From: Sequoia sempervirens
Taxonomy: Eukaryota > Streptophyta > Pinopsida > Cupressales > Cupressaceae
DNA: 64,000 nucleotides
Direction: 5' to 3'
NCBI GenBank assembly: GCA_007258455.2
Contig: VDFB02047230.1
Coordinates: forward strand, 160,588,635 to 160,652,634
Shown: piece by piece, positions 12,828-25,190 of the stretch
Numbering within the stretch: the first letter of the stretch is position 1
Layout of the letters: each line of letters starts with the position of its first letter
The notes under the pieces: generated by a model
Seen by the model: the letters and a program-made list of their open reading frames with translations, nothing else
Told to the model about the DNA's origin: nothing
Databases searched by the model: none
Made by a program: the position numbers and the translations under genes

Positions 12828-13734
12828 AGGTAGTCCTGAGAGTCGAGAAGATCCATCATCCACTCTCAGGACTCATGAGTGTTGTGTGAATAAATCCTTG
12901 ATTGTGAGGTAGTTCGCATGAGAAGAAAGTGTTTGAAGTGGTAGTGAAGAACTGTTGTAGGTGTGTGAGGAATCCTAGTAGAAAGAGTGAGAGCTTGAAG
13001 CTATGAAGGAAACTTGAGAGAGGTGAGATTGCAATAAAAAAAATGGGTTGGGTCATGAAGAGGCCCGTGTAGATATAGTTTTGGAAGTAGTATTGGGATG
13101 ACGTGAAGGATGAATTATGTGAAGCATTGGAAAAGATGGTTTGTGGAAAAGAATAAAAGAGTGTTGGAAAGAGTGAGAGGAAAATGGTGAAGAGCAGTGA
13201 GAAGAATGTTCTCTTGAAAGAGGATAACAAAAAGAAGAATAAAATAAATGAGTGTTTCAGCCCTAAATGGAAAGCGAAAGAAGTAAGAGCAACCTCTATT
13301 GATGAAGAATTTGCAACAATGACATGCCATGAGGAAAGCATGACAATAGAAGAAGAAAAGATAGAGGTGAAATGAAGAGGTCGCAACTGAAGGTGAAGGT
13401 GAATCAATTTTTTTCACTCAACTATTGGTGATTGAGGAAGAATGGATGACGAAGCTCATTGATACAACGAAGATAGATGAATGAAAGATTGTAGCTGATG
13501 AAAATATGGAAGGCATTGTAGTAAAATTTGATATTGCAGCCTTGAGTGAAGATGAGGTAAATCAGATTTGTAATGTTATTTCATTTTCAAATGTGGTAGT
13601 AGAAGATGAGATGAATAAAGCACAAGAGCATGTAGTAGATGTTGTGTGGTTGTGTGTAGAGTTGGTTGAGGATGTTGTAGGGTATTGGTGGAGGTGGATG
13701 GTTAGAGGTGGGTTTGAACCCACGAAGGAGGAGA
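12828..13734 (+). pseudogene. Internal region A, first part, with a decayed charged ORF
   Basis: A Lys/Glu-rich frame at 13184-13375 (starting MVKSSEKNVLLKED) continues after frameshifts to 13506-13739, ending in a Glu/Val-rich segment. The same protein is recognisable in copy B at 20595-20966. No gag zinc knuckle, protease or reverse transcriptase is present. The region stops at 13734, where a 4.7 kb insertion begins, and resumes at 18448. The overlapping minus-strand frames rich in Ser/Phe are shadows of this charged ORF. Confidence 0.5.
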
Positions 13735-16095
13735 TGTAATGCCCATTCGTGTGAACCCCAAAGGACAACAAAATACTGCACAATTTTTTTTTGAAAGTGA
13801 AACATTACATAAGGTGAATATGTACAAACATTATACAGATGATCAAAATATATGTTACATGACAAGACCTAACTAGTCCCATGGGGTTACAAGGTTGCAT
13901 TACATGTAAACATCCCCAGCCAAAACATCGTTAAAGATAATGCCCAGAAGTTAACAATAGAAGCATACATTCATAAGATAATATAATCATACATCCATCC
14001 ATGATCAATAGCGATGAAAAGATACATCCATCATTCTATTACATTTCAATTCATAGTTTAATGTTACAATTATGGAGCATATTTCCACAAATACAACACA
14101 TCATGAAAACATTAATACACTACATAATGCTTCCATTATAACAACGGGAAGAGTACATCAAGTACAAGAATAATACATTAAAGGAGAATAAGGTACAAAG
14201 TGAGGGATAGTATTCAACAACGTGAAGCTCTAGAAACTTTGCATCCATTTGTGCATCACAAACACAACTTGGGAACCCAATGGGGTTCATAGCACATTCC
14301 ACCTGACCGCGTGGACCTGAAGGTCCACCCCCCATGCTACGAGTTGACAGGAAAGACCCACGACCAAGACAAACAAGTAGTATGATCACAAGACCATACC
14401 ACAAGGTCAACCAAAACATAACATACAACAATCTCAATGACCACTTACAACATGACTGCTTCCTAAGGCAAATGAAGGAAAAATAGGGGATACTACAAGA
14501 GAGTATCTTCACATGGTCCTAATTCAAAACTTTACAACAATCAGGGGTGTACCAAACATAAAACACCAAAATTTACCATTCTGAGTTCAAATGTGAGGCA
14601 TGGACCATCTCGCCAAACTACCAAATAAGGTAACATCCACAAGAGTTCAAAAACTAGTAATTAAATCAAATATTTCAAAATAAAATTTAATAAATCCATC
14701 ATAAACATGTTACCCAATGCCTCAAGAAGCCTATAACACCAAATTTCATATACTCCCAACTAAAGGGTATGCAAATACTAGGGTTCCCAAAGAACTCACA
14801 TCAAAGCTTGGCTTAAAATACTTGTCAAAAAAAATAAATCAATGTAGTATTCAAACAATTAGGAGAACACAAGAAATCAAACTTTAACACCATTTCATGC
14901 AATGAAACTTGAGAGCATATTGCACACTCCACTTGTTTAGACATTCCTTTTTAATATGATAAATAAAATAACTTAATAAAAACATGAAAGGATTAAGCAT
15001 TTGATTCACTCAAATGGGAACATAATCCCATCTTACTAAAGCCAGTGTAAAGCATAATTAGACGATCAACTATAATTAAATGCATTCTCATCATAATAAC
15101 TTTTAAATGGATAAGCACTATGAGAAACTAGCATATGTAACCCATCGGATTTTTCTTAATTTTATATCCCTAACTTATACATTTGACTACCTCAAAATGA
15201 TTAAAATATAACGTACACCTTTGTTACTTCAAAATAATAAATTTAATTAGAATAAAATAAACAAATTTAATTAAAATGTAATTTGCATATTTGTTTACTT
15301 TTGAACTGAATAAAATTTAATTAAAATCTAACATTTACATTTGATGACTCTACCCTAAATAAATCTAATTTAAATCCAACATAGAAAATTTATATGCAAA
15401 TCACAATCTAATAGTAAGGAATTTGTAAATAAATTTAACTTTAAAAAACTTTGAATTAAAAATAATTTAAATGTATTTTCTCAATATTCATGACACTAAT
15501 TTTTACCCCCTACCAAATCCATAATGACAAATAACCTAACTAGGTAAGAACATGCCTTTATTACATGATGATATAATTCTAGAATTAATTAACTCTACTC
15601 TTTACCATCTATTTACCACATACATTCTATTTAATTACTTAGATCATTTCCCTATTTTAACTAAAACATTTTTATCTATATCAACGTAGAAAAGCGTCAA
15701 ACAATAAAATATGGTAATTTAAGTTAGATTTCTTAAATCCATAAATTTGTGAAAGGTAACCACCTATTAAACTCAAATAAACATATATTTATCTTTAAAG
15801 TCAAGAATTAAAACTATCGATATAAATATTAATATTAAGTTACAAAGATGAATACATTCCTATTAAAAGAGACCACCTAATTTTGAACCAAGCAATTTAG
15901 TCTACTGTCTACAAATATAAAAGAATGCAAATTTTCAATCAACATACTAATTTACAACTGAACAACCTATACACACATATTTAACATAACCAACTGCTTC
16001 TAATTATAATTCATATAATATATTAATATATTTACACATATAAACATAAATTCATAAATTGTAGGTGGACCCCATCAATTCAACACACTCACACT

Positions 16096-16098
<3 letters not shown>

Positions 16099-16155
<57 letters not shown>
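16099..16155. repeat. (TA)n microsatellite
   Basis: About 57 bases of uninterrupted TA dinucleotides inside the 4.7 kb insertion, following a CACTCACA-rich lead-in. Confidence 0.95.
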
Positions 16156-16158
<3 letters not shown>

Positions 16159-16639
16159 GAATGAATACATAACTATATATATTGTTTCACCTAATTGTTG
16201 CCTTATAACAGAAGATATCCAAAGACAACAAAAATATAAAATTATATATCACGTAGACATTTATATTAACTTACAACAATTGTCATTTATTCAATATTCC
16301 AAAATCAAGATAAAGCATATATATATTTGAATCGCATGTATATGATTAAAGTTAAATTTATTTCATCCTAAATATAATTTATTGATGTATAATTATTTTA
16401 TCTATCTATACCATTAAATTTTCCCCATGTATCTCTTTAAAAGGTTTTGACACTTAAAAATTAAATAAATAAGATATTATAAAATATGAAAACAAAACAA
16501 ATATCCCAATTAAAATTTATTACAATATATACTCATCATAATAATTTAAAAGAAGCTATTATTATCATTATTATTATTTTAAAAGTCACACACTAAACAT
16601 AACCTAAGGGATTTAAATACAATCAATGCAGAACAACTA

Positions 16640-17900
16640 CAACCATACAAAACTTTTAGTTTTCTATAAATTACTGAGTTTCTTGTAAGATTTTTTACCT
16701 AAGAATGGTGTTAATTTTAAGGCATCAAATACAGCCATAGAAAACTTTTAGTTTTCTACAAATTACTGAGTTTCTTGTAAGATTTTACCCTATCTCTGAG
16801 CAGTCATAAGAAAATTTATAGCATTCTAAAAATCCATAAAATAATTCCCATTTATTCAGCCATAACTAATTCTTAGTTGTTGAAACTATATATTGCAGAT
16901 TTTTAAACAAACATAAATGAATATAAATTGTAGATTTTTAAGCAAACATAAATGAATATAAATTGCAGATTTTTAAGCAAAAATAAATGAATTTGTGGTT
17001 TATGAATCTTTCTTTGAGCAGCCAAAGACTAAGTAAGTAAAAAAAACATGTTATATCTACTACATGATTAATTGACAGTAAATAAAAGTTTAGAATCAAA
17101 ACAATTTCCTTTTGGTTGGTACAAAATATATGTAGAAAATAAAATACAATAGGAGCACAATATTCATGGGCTAAATGATGAATTTAAATTTAACACATAG
17201 TAATACATGATGACATCAAAAGATTGAAATCACACAATAAATGACTATAGTAAATAAATATTAACATAATTATTCAAATGAAGAAAACATAATTTGATAC
17301 TGGCTTACCTCGAAAGTTTTGTGACTATCCCTTAATTATATTATCAATGGTGTTGTTGTTGTATTAGTGGATAGGAAAGAAGAATCACCAGTCTCCCTCT
17401 CTTCCCATTATTAAGCTTAAATTCATTGTTCTCCTCCCTCTCCCTTTTCTCCCAAATTCTTCCTCTCTTTTTTTTTTCTTTTTGTTTTTTTATCAAATTC
17501 CCCTTCTATGTTTTCACCGTATTCTCAAACAAATTAAGGCATAATTCTTGCATGATAAACAAAGGAAATAGGTGCCAAATTCATAATTTTCTTATTCAAC
17601 ACCCAACAATTATGTTTTCCCCGAGTAATCACTGTAATATTTTTATGTTTCGAAAAAAAACAAACATAAACCTACCTCCACTATGTTTCCAAATTTACTA
17701 ATTTTCAACCGTCATGATTAATTTCACCTATGTTTTAATGTTTTATGGAGTAGACATGATAACACATCATTTAAATTAAATCAATCCTTTCATCACGATA
17801 ATTATTTTTAAATATATATATGTGTGTTTATGTTTTATTCGGTAGACATGATAACACATTATTTAAATTAAATCAATCATTTCATTACAAGAATTCTTTC
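16640..17900. repeat. Local segment duplications inside the 4.7 kb insertion
   Basis: Three local duplications are visible. A block containing TTACTGAGTTTCTTGTAAGA occurs near 16670 and 16763. A roughly 35-base unit with AGCAAACATAAATGAATATA repeats three times at 16890-16990. A roughly 90-base unit with AGACATGATAACACAT occurs near 17750 and 17845. These look like replication-slippage products. Confidence 0.7.
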
Positions 17901-18447
17901 TATATATATATATTAAAATTTACAATTTTCAAAAATAGTATTCAACAAAATATTTATTTTTGAATAAATCCATATTAACAATTAAATAAACAATATTATT
18001 TAATTAAATAAACAATACTATTTAATTTCTAATTTAAAATTTACCAATGTTGAAATTAAAATAGTACTCTATTTATAATTAAGAAAATTAAATATCAACA
18101 ATTAAAATAATATTCTTTTAAACCTACAAACATAATTTAAAATTTTCAAACTAATTTAATATTTAATTAAATTATTGGTAATCATTTTACTAATTAAATT
18201 TAATGCTTAATTAAATTAATTTCAACAATAATAATGACCATCATTAAATTAAATTAACTAATCAACAATAACATAATGCATCAAAATCAAACAATTAACA
18301 CCTTAAAATTAATACTTAAAACGAACAACATAAGACAAAACAATACCAAACAAAATGGAATACTGACGAACACTATCGTCAAACAATGAAATCACAAACA
18401 AACACTTACTCAAACACTTAGAAAGGACAATACAGAGGGGCACTACA

Positions 18448-18718
18448 AGAGAGGCATGTGGAAAAAATTTGGCCGAGGAGGTCGGGCTTTGATGGATGTG
18501 AGTCCACGAGGGGAAAGAAGAAGAGGCTGTAGTATTGTTGGAAAGAAGTGGTGTGTGTTCCAACACGATGCTGGAAAAGGCAGAAGAAAGATTAGTTTTC
18601 AACATTTAAATAGTGAAGGAGTTCGCTATAGGTTGATGGAAACCTGGAAGAGTAGTGCAACTACTCAACTCCACCATTGTGAGCCTATTCTCACAATCTT
18701 TCTACCTAGCATGTCTAG
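18448..18718 (+). repeat. Internal region A, resumed
   Basis: This segment matches 21160-21424 of copy B (for example GATGTGAGTCCA and CAACTACTCAACTCCACCAT) and continues internal region A after the 4.7 kb insertion. It ends at the next LTR. No clear polypurine tract precedes that LTR. Confidence 0.65.
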
Positions 18719-20246
18719 TGTAGGAGCACGCGGGCAGATAGAAAATTGACACTAACCAAAAACATTGTTTGTTTTACTTTCAATTTTGGTTTGTTTGGTT
18801 TCTCTCAGTTTGATCATGCCTAAGCCTCTTAAATTTGCACATTTTAATGAAAGACAATAGAAACATTAGTGTCTCATGAAATGTTAAAATATTTTAAGAA
18901 AATTTAAAAAGTTGGTGTAAAGAATTATTTTTAGAGGACTAGCCATCTGCTACTTTAGCTGTTAAAGAAGGTTCGGTGTTACAGTTGTAAGGAAGACTAG
19001 AATTTGTAATATGATCATGATTTCTCAACTATTTGATCGACGTGTTGCTCTTGTGAATCAAGATTTTTCTTGACTGAAGAAGAGTTGAAGAATGACCACC
19101 TCAGTTCATGTGACAGGGAATGTCTACTTGATTTCATGAGGATGTTAAAGCAAAGGGAGTTAGTTGATATTCCTAGCTATAATTACAAGCTTCATCAAAG
19201 ATGCAAGATGATGAAATATGGCTTGGAAAGATGAGTCGGTAGTGAAATAAGACAAAAAGAAATCTGCCTCTTTTAATTAAAATATGAGAGGACCATTTGA
19301 AACTTTTCACCTTCCAAAGGTCAATGAAGGAGACGATGCAATGATATTTGTGGAAAACAGGGGTTGTGAGTTTAGAAACATAAGCATTTTGTTTTGAAAT
19401 CAAAGAAAAGGAAGATAAATGGGCACAACTTATGAAGAGGCTATATTTTTAGTTTTGAAACAGGCACCAAGAGAGGAGAGGATGAGCGGGACCATTGGGA
19501 AAGGCTGATTTATTTTGAGAGAGGTCCAATGAAATACATAACAGGTTGATTCAATTGAAAATAGAGCTGCCCATGAGAATAAGATGTATGGGGGGGTGCA
19601 TGACAAGTAGAGAAGGGAGCACGCCACACTTCTTGGGTAAGAGGCATTCAAAGAAATTGAAATAAAACTTATAAAAGTAGATGTAAGGGAGAAGAAAAGA
19701 GAGAAGGCTGATAGGGAGTGAAGTGGAGGGGTTGTGTAGTGAATAAGGAAGAGTTGGGTTGTGAGAGTGTGAGGAGAGGAAGTTGCATAGGATTTATAAA
19801 AGAAAGAGGGTACAACATAGAAGTATTAGAGGCTGCATTAAATGTATTAAGAAGTTCACAACACTAAGGGAAGAAGGATAGGTGTGCTGGAAGAAGAGAT
19901 TGGAAGGGAGTGTCCAAAACGAGAGAGGATAGTGAAGCGATTGTGAGAGGCACGTGAACAAGATTTGGAGAAAGAAAATGTTCAAGTTGATGAGGAGTAA
20001 AGAACTTATGTAAGAAGACAAAGTTGATTAGATGCAAATTGGAGATTACTTAGTAGGTTTGAGGTTGCTAATCCAAAACAAAGAAGTGGTGGTTTGTTGA
20101 ATGTATTTTGTAATTAACCAAATAAAGTTATGTTTTTGCTTGCAATCAAAATTTTGTTGAAATTGTTGAATACGATAGGTTATTGCCTGAGATTTTGTAA
20201 GTGTGTAATTGGTGTTTTCGCAGAGGGGAGTTACCCCTTTGCATCA
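18719..20246 (+). repeat. LTR copy B of the non-autonomous element
   Basis: It starts TGTAGGAGCACGCGGG and ends GCATCA, followed after two bases by a second tRNA-Met-type primer site. It aligns with copy A along its whole length (1.53 kb) with small indels. It serves as 3' LTR of unit A and 5' LTR of unit B. Confidence 0.7.
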
Positions 20247-20248
20247 AT

Positions 20249-20260
20249 TGGTATCAGAGT
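20249..20260 (+). other. tRNA-Met-type primer-binding site, copy B
   Basis: TGGTATCAGAGT lies two bases after the end of LTR copy B and differs by one base from the standard tRNA-Met site. Confidence 0.75.
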
Positions 20261-21424
20261 AGGCAGTCTTAGGAGTGGAGAGGATCCACTAGGACCTGTG
20301 AGTTTTGTGTAAATAGATCGATGATTGGGAGGCATTTTGCACAAGAAGAAAGTGTGTGAAATGATAGTGAAGAACCACGTGAGAATTGTTGCAAGTGTGT
20401 GAGGAATCTTGGAAGCAAGAGTGAGAGATTGAAGTCACGAAGGAAACTTGAGAAGTGATGACAGATTGAGAGAGGTGATATTGCAGTAGACAAAATGGGT
20501 TGGGTGGTGAAGAGGCCCAAGTGGATATGATTTTGGGAGTAGTATTGGGATGATGTAGACGATGAATTGTGTGAAGCATTGGAAAAGATAGTTTGTGGAA
20601 AAGTGGAAAAGAGTGAGGAAAATGGTGAAGAGCAGTGAGAAGAAGGTTCTCTTGAAAGAGGATAGTGGAAAGAAGAATAGAAGAAATGAGTGTTGCATCC
20701 CTAGATGGAAAGGAAAAGAAGTAAGAGTAGCCTCTATTGATGAAGAAGTTGCAAAAATGACATTCCATGAGGAAGGCACGACAATAGAAGAAGAAAAGAT
20801 AGAGGTGAACATCGAAGAGGTCGCAGTTGAAGGTGAAGGTGAATTAGATTTGTTCACTCAACTATTGGCGATTGAGGAAGAATGGATGATGAAGCTCATT
20901 GATACAATGGAGAGAGATGAACGAAAGATTGTAGTTGATGATAATATGGAAGGCAGTAAAATTTGATATTGTAGCCATGAGTGAAGATGAGGTAAATTAG
21001 ATTTGTAATGTTATTTCATTTTCAAATGTGGTAGTAGAAGATGAGATGGATAGAGCACATGAGCATGTAGCAGATGTTGCGTGGAGTTGGTTGAGGATGT
21101 TGTAGGGTATTGGTGGAGATGGACGGTTAGAGGTAGGTTTGAACCCATGAAGGAGGATAGGAATGTGGAAAACATTTGGTAGAGGAGGTCAAGATTTGGT
21201 GGATGTGAGTCCATGAGGGAAAAAAAATAGGGTGCAGTATTGTTGGAGAGAAGTGGTGCGTGTTCTAACACGATGTTGGAAAAAAGCGGAAGAAAAATTA
21301 GTTTTCAACACTTAAATAATGAATGAATTTGTTGCAGGTTGATGAAAACCTGGAAGATTAGTGCAACTACTCAACTCCACCATTATGAGCATATGCTCAC
21401 AATCTTTCTACCTAGTGTGTCTGG
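20261..21424 (+). pseudogene. Internal region B with a charged ORF
   Basis: The clearest frame is 20595-20966 (123 codons, Lys/Arg-rich then Glu-rich, containing EEEWMMKLIDTMERDE). A related frame upstream from about 20494 begins MGWVVKRPKW and is rich in Asp/Glu/Trp, so the original protein was probably longer and is now split by stops. I do not recognise the family. With no pol domains, the element must have relied on enzymes from others. Confidence 0.45.
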
Positions 21425-21885
21425 TGCAAGAGCACGCGGGTGCACAGACAATCAACATCAACCAAAAATATTGTTTGTTTTACTTTCAATTTTAGTTTTT
21501 TTGGTTTCTCTCGCTTTGATATGCCTAAACCTCTTAAATTTTTACATTTTAATGAAATACAATAGAAACATTAGTGTCTCATGAAATGTTAAAATCTTGT
21601 AAGAAAATGTAATAAGTTGGTGTAAAGGATTTTTTTAGAGGACCAACCATCTGCTACTTCAGCTGTTAAAGAAGGAGGTTTGGTGTTATAGTTGCAAGGA
21701 AGACTATAGTTTGTAATATGATAATGATTTCTCAACTATGTGATTGGCATGTTGCTCTTGTGAATCAAGATTTGTCTTGACTAAAGAAGAGTTGAAGAAT
21801 GACCACCTCGGTTCATGTGAAAGGGAACATCTACTTGATTTCATGAGGATGTTAAAGAAAAAGGAGTTAGTTGATATTCCTAACT
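21425..21885 (+). repeat. LTR copy C, truncated
   Basis: It starts TGCAAGAGCACGCGGG and follows copies A and B for about 460 bases. It then breaks off in the middle of GATATTCCTA, where Athila-like coding sequence begins. The junction has no target duplication, so it was probably made by deletion or illegitimate recombination that also removed the 5' LTR of the Athila-like element. Confidence 0.65.
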
Positions 21886-23401
21886 TGGCCTAATCACCAA
21901 AAACTCCACCCTAGTGGCAAAAATCTCAAGGGAATTGGCAGCAATTCTAGGGGAATTGGAAACCACCTCCAAGAAACTGGTAGCAAACATCCCAATGGAG
22001 GGAGGACAACAATGAAAAAATTAGGCAACAAATTACATGCAACCACCTCCACAGCCTTAGTAGCCTACCATAATGCCTCCTCCTACTAGCTCAATTTCTA
22101 CCACACCTAGACCTACTCAGTTACCAACTCAACCCACACCTAACCCAAATAACAAACCACAACAACAACCAGTCTACTTTTTAGATCCTAATCAATTTGC
22201 TAGATATGCTGTGAGTGTGAGTGGCATTCATCTACATTCAACAACCACTTTGCCAACTCCTTCCACTCCTATCATCATTGAGCTTCATGTGGAAGAAGAA
22301 GAGCATTAGGATGTCCCTATTCAACCAAGTGTACCCAAAAATCCTGAACCAGTTCAACAGTCTGATAAAGACCCACCATTTCCTCAAAGGTTAGAAGTTG
22401 TTAAACAAAATAAAGAGAAGGAAGAAATGACCTGTGAAATTTTGAAATAGTTGAAACACATATGTGTTAAGATACCTTTGTTCTAGGCCATAAAAGATCT
22501 CCCCATATATGAAAAAGCAATCAAGGAAGTATGCCTCAAAAATCCAGGGAGGAAAAAGAAAGATCCCACTATCGTTCATGTGGTGGGACAATTGGTAGAT
22601 ATCATGCAAGGGAAAGTTACTGTTCCTAAATACACTGACCCAGATACTTCTGTGGTAGGAGTTAGTATAAATGGAATCCAAATAAAGAGTGCTCTATTTG
22701 ACTTGTGAGCAACAATAAATGTGATGACTAAGGACATCTTGTAGTAATTGAATGTTGCAAACATGACACCTACTCCTACTGTCCTACAGCTTGTTGATAG
22801 TTCCATTGTCAAACCAAATGGTATAGTAGAAGACCTTGTGGTAACTCTAGACTCTTGGGAGTACCCAATAGATTACATGATCCTTTCTCTTGAAGCTAAT
22901 TAGGAGGGTATCCCATTATTCTGGGTAGGCCATGGTTAGCCACATTAGATGCTTACATTGGATGTCGGTCATGAGCTATAACTATTTCTAATGGAAGAAG
23001 CACTAAAAATCTTGTTCTCTAAACTCTTGCTCAACCATCCCATGATATGGATAACTCCATATGGCCACATGTTAGAGAAGAAGTTGAGGAAGTCAATTCA
23101 GTGGCACAACTCATAATGATAGGAAAAGGTCCTTTTGTGCACCTTTAGGAAGAAGATGAAGTATTGTACCACATAATTCAAAACCATTATGAGGTGCATG
23201 AAGAATCATCCACTCATGAATCTAGCTCTGTAGGTTCAGTGAAAACATTTCTACCCACTCATCCTGCATTTAAACTTCCTACAACAATAGAGATGCTTCA
23301 TACATTGCTACCACATAAACTAAAAATGCCAAGTATTAGTGAAACAACCATGATTGAGTTAACCACACAAGTGCAAGTGTCAAAAGGAAAAAATCTAAAT
23401 A
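21886..23401 (+). pseudogene. Athila-like Ty3/gypsy: gag C-terminus and retropepsin
   Basis: The first part is Pro/Gln/Thr-rich linker. At about 22540-23040 the sequence matches the protease region of Athila elements: it has GRKKKDP, then the active-site block at 22700 (Asp-Leu, then a stop where Gly is expected, then ATINVM), then the PT...LQLVDSS motif. Athila proteases typically have DLGASIN here (family knowledge). The protease would release gag and pol products. Frame 2 is used to about 22900, frame 1 near 23164. Several TAG/TGA codons make it a pseudogene. It ends where a 12.7 kb element is inserted and continues at 36078. Confidence 0.75.
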
Positions 23402-23406
23402 TTAAC
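23402..23406. repeat. Target-site duplication TTAAC, left copy
   Basis: TTAAC immediately precedes the 5' LTR and is repeated exactly at 36073-36077 after the 3' LTR. Five bases is the usual length for LTR-element integration. Confidence 0.85.
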
Positions 23407-24754
23407 TGTAGACACCTAAATTTGGACACTTAATTTATCCAAATTTATTCCCTTTCATCTAAGCATCCCCTTATTTTCATTAATTAAGTAATATCGCTAT
23501 TATTTAATTAATATCCTTAATTCTACTAAATCCCTAAGGTATTTAATTATACCTTATTTCTTTAATCTTCATTTTTTATCAAATAAATTAAATAAATATG
23601 ACATTTATTTAATTCCTCATGTCACATCCCTTTCTTAATCATAATTATTCTCCTAATCTCATCATTAGGGATGTGCACATGCCTAATCCTTGATTAGGAT
23701 GTGTCACATCCTCCAACTTTTACAAGTTGGCCTCTAATCTCTCTTAGCTACTTAACCCTCCTCTAATCCTTCATTAACTAGCCTAATCAACCTCTCAAGG
23801 AATTTTTAATTCCTTTTAACCTTCCAAGGAATATTAAATTCTTTTTACTCTTCCTCATGTGATCTTTGACTTGTCACATCAAGTCACATGTGAAATCTAG
23901 CCCTCTTCTAATATGTCATTAATTTGTCTAATCAAGTACTTGCACAACCTTAATCACTTAATTAGGTCTCCATGTCATTTATGAAATGTGTCCTAATTCA
24001 ACTTCATTAAATACTTTATCCTTTTGGAGAAGGCACTCCATTCCCCCATGTGAATTTTTAATTCACATTTAATCCCCCAATGCATTTCAAGGAATTTTAA
24101 ATTCCAAGTCTCTCATTCCCATGTGGATATTTGAGGATTTTTTAATTCCTCACATGTCTTCTCACCCACATGGGGACAAGGACTTCCTTTATGAGGAGAT
24201 CTTGTCCAATCCCAAGGTACTATGTAGAACCTCCATGTCATTTACCCTATTTCCACCTCATATACACATCATCTTTTTCAAGCCACTTCACATGCCAGAT
24301 GTCAAAATGTGAGGGCTTGTGAGTTCTCAGTTCACTTTATCCCTACATATTGATCTTGGTGGCTCAATATTGACCATCCATTTCCCTGGAGAATCCAAAA
24401 TTCTCTATAAATACCCCCTCTTTTCTTTCATTTTGAGAGAGATTATTCATGCTAGCCAAACTCTTGCAAAATTTTTCCTTCAGCCATACTTAGCCAAATT
24501 TGCATTCTTGTATCCATTTCCACTTATTTTTCCATCCTCATCTCATCTCATAGCTTGCATCTTTCCATCCAAGGAGCATACAAACATCAAAGATCGAAGG
24601 GCTAACCAATGGACAACTCAACAAGGTGAAATCTTTCATTTTGCTTAGTTAAGTTAATCATTAGGATAATCTTGAGGTGTAGGGTGTTTTTAGTTGTTAT
24701 TTTCACTCTTTTGTTTATTGTTCATTTTCTAGCAAGTAAATTTGCCCTATCACA
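23407..24754 (+). repeat. 5' LTR of the 12.7 kb element
   Basis: It starts TGTAGACACC and ends ATCACA. A 60-base spot check against the 3' LTR (from 23461) shows two differences. Compared with the 3' copy it has an extra partial duplication near 23800 and a small extra segment near 24150. A TATA box lies at 24406-24413. Confidence 0.88.
24406..24413 (+). promoter_or_regulatory. TATA box in the 5' LTR
   Basis: TATAAATA followed by CCCCCTC, placed about 350 bases before the LTR end. The equivalent at 35724-35731 is conserved in the 3' LTR. Confidence 0.65.
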
Positions 24755-24778
24755 TTTCTAGCATGCTTGGTGGGACCC
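24755..24778 (+). other. Primer-binding-like site of the 12.7 kb element
   Basis: The sequence directly after the 5' LTR contains AGCATGCTTGGTGGGACCC. It resembles the site at 1620-1644 but not the tRNA-Met site used by the element at 11324. I cannot name the tRNA. Confidence 0.45.
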
Positions 24779-24829
24779 ACAAATGGGTCTCTTATTTTCA
24801 CGTTTGTTGTTTTTTGACTTTTTTGCAGG

Positions 24830-25190
24830 TACAGGTTACAAAGGGGTAGACTCGACCTACAGGGGGTGAACCCGACCTGTAGAGTGGTGGACTTGACCTT
24901 CCCGGGGTGGACCTGACCTCAAGGGGTGGACTTGATCTGACAGACAAGTGAACTTTCCCTCCATAGGCGGACTCGACCTTCTCTAGGGGCGGACCTGCCC
25001 TCCACAGACTCAAAAATTGACTTTTTGCAAATTTTTCACAAAGGGGTGGACTTGACCGGTAGACAGGCAAACTTTCCCTACAGATAGGTGAACTTTCCCT
25101 ACAGACAGGCGAACTTGCCCTGGAGACAGGAAAAATTTCCCTATAGATAGGTGAACTTGCCCTCTAGATAGGTGGATTTTCCCTAGATAG
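24830..25190. repeat. About 21-bp minisatellite, block 1
   Basis: Degenerate repeats of a unit like GACAGGCGAACTTGCCCT, with spacing near 21 bases, lie in the untranslated leader just after the primer site. Because the unit is a multiple of three, the minus strand stays open and reads as a 7-residue repeat (GQVHLSx). I take that as a by-product rather than a gene. Confidence 0.8.

Larger units (their letters stand above)
13735..18447 (+). repeat. 4.7 kb TG...CA insertion, probably a solo LTR
   Basis: The ends TGTAATGCCC and GGGCACTACA are inverted copies with one mismatch, typical of plant gypsy LTRs. Flanks GGAGA and AGAGA match at four of five bases, consistent with an old 5-base target duplication. 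Copy B of the surrounding element is continuous at the matching point (near 21155), so the segment is a later insertion. It is AT-rich and lacks pol coding; I found no internal LTR pair, hence solo LTR rather than a whole element. Strand is arbitrary. The 130-codon minus frame at 14120-14512 has no recognisable content. Confidence 0.6.

Noticed and set aside
12856..13417. Minus-strand Ser/Phe-rich ORFs, also at 20269-20857
   Set aside because: They are shadows of the Lys/Glu-rich plus-strand ORF of the non-autonomous element; AAG/GAA codons give CTT/TTC on the reverse strand.
14120..14512. 130-codon minus-strand ORF in the 4.7 kb insertion
   Set aside because: It has no recognisable domain, sits in an LTR-like AT-rich segment, and has no second copy to test conservation.
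24319..24648. 109-codon ORF in the 5' LTR of the 12.7 kb element, with a 93-codon partner at 35637-35915
   Set aside because: It overlaps the TATA box and transcript start, and both copies lie at equivalent LTR positions simply because the LTRs are duplicates. There is no recognisable protein feature.
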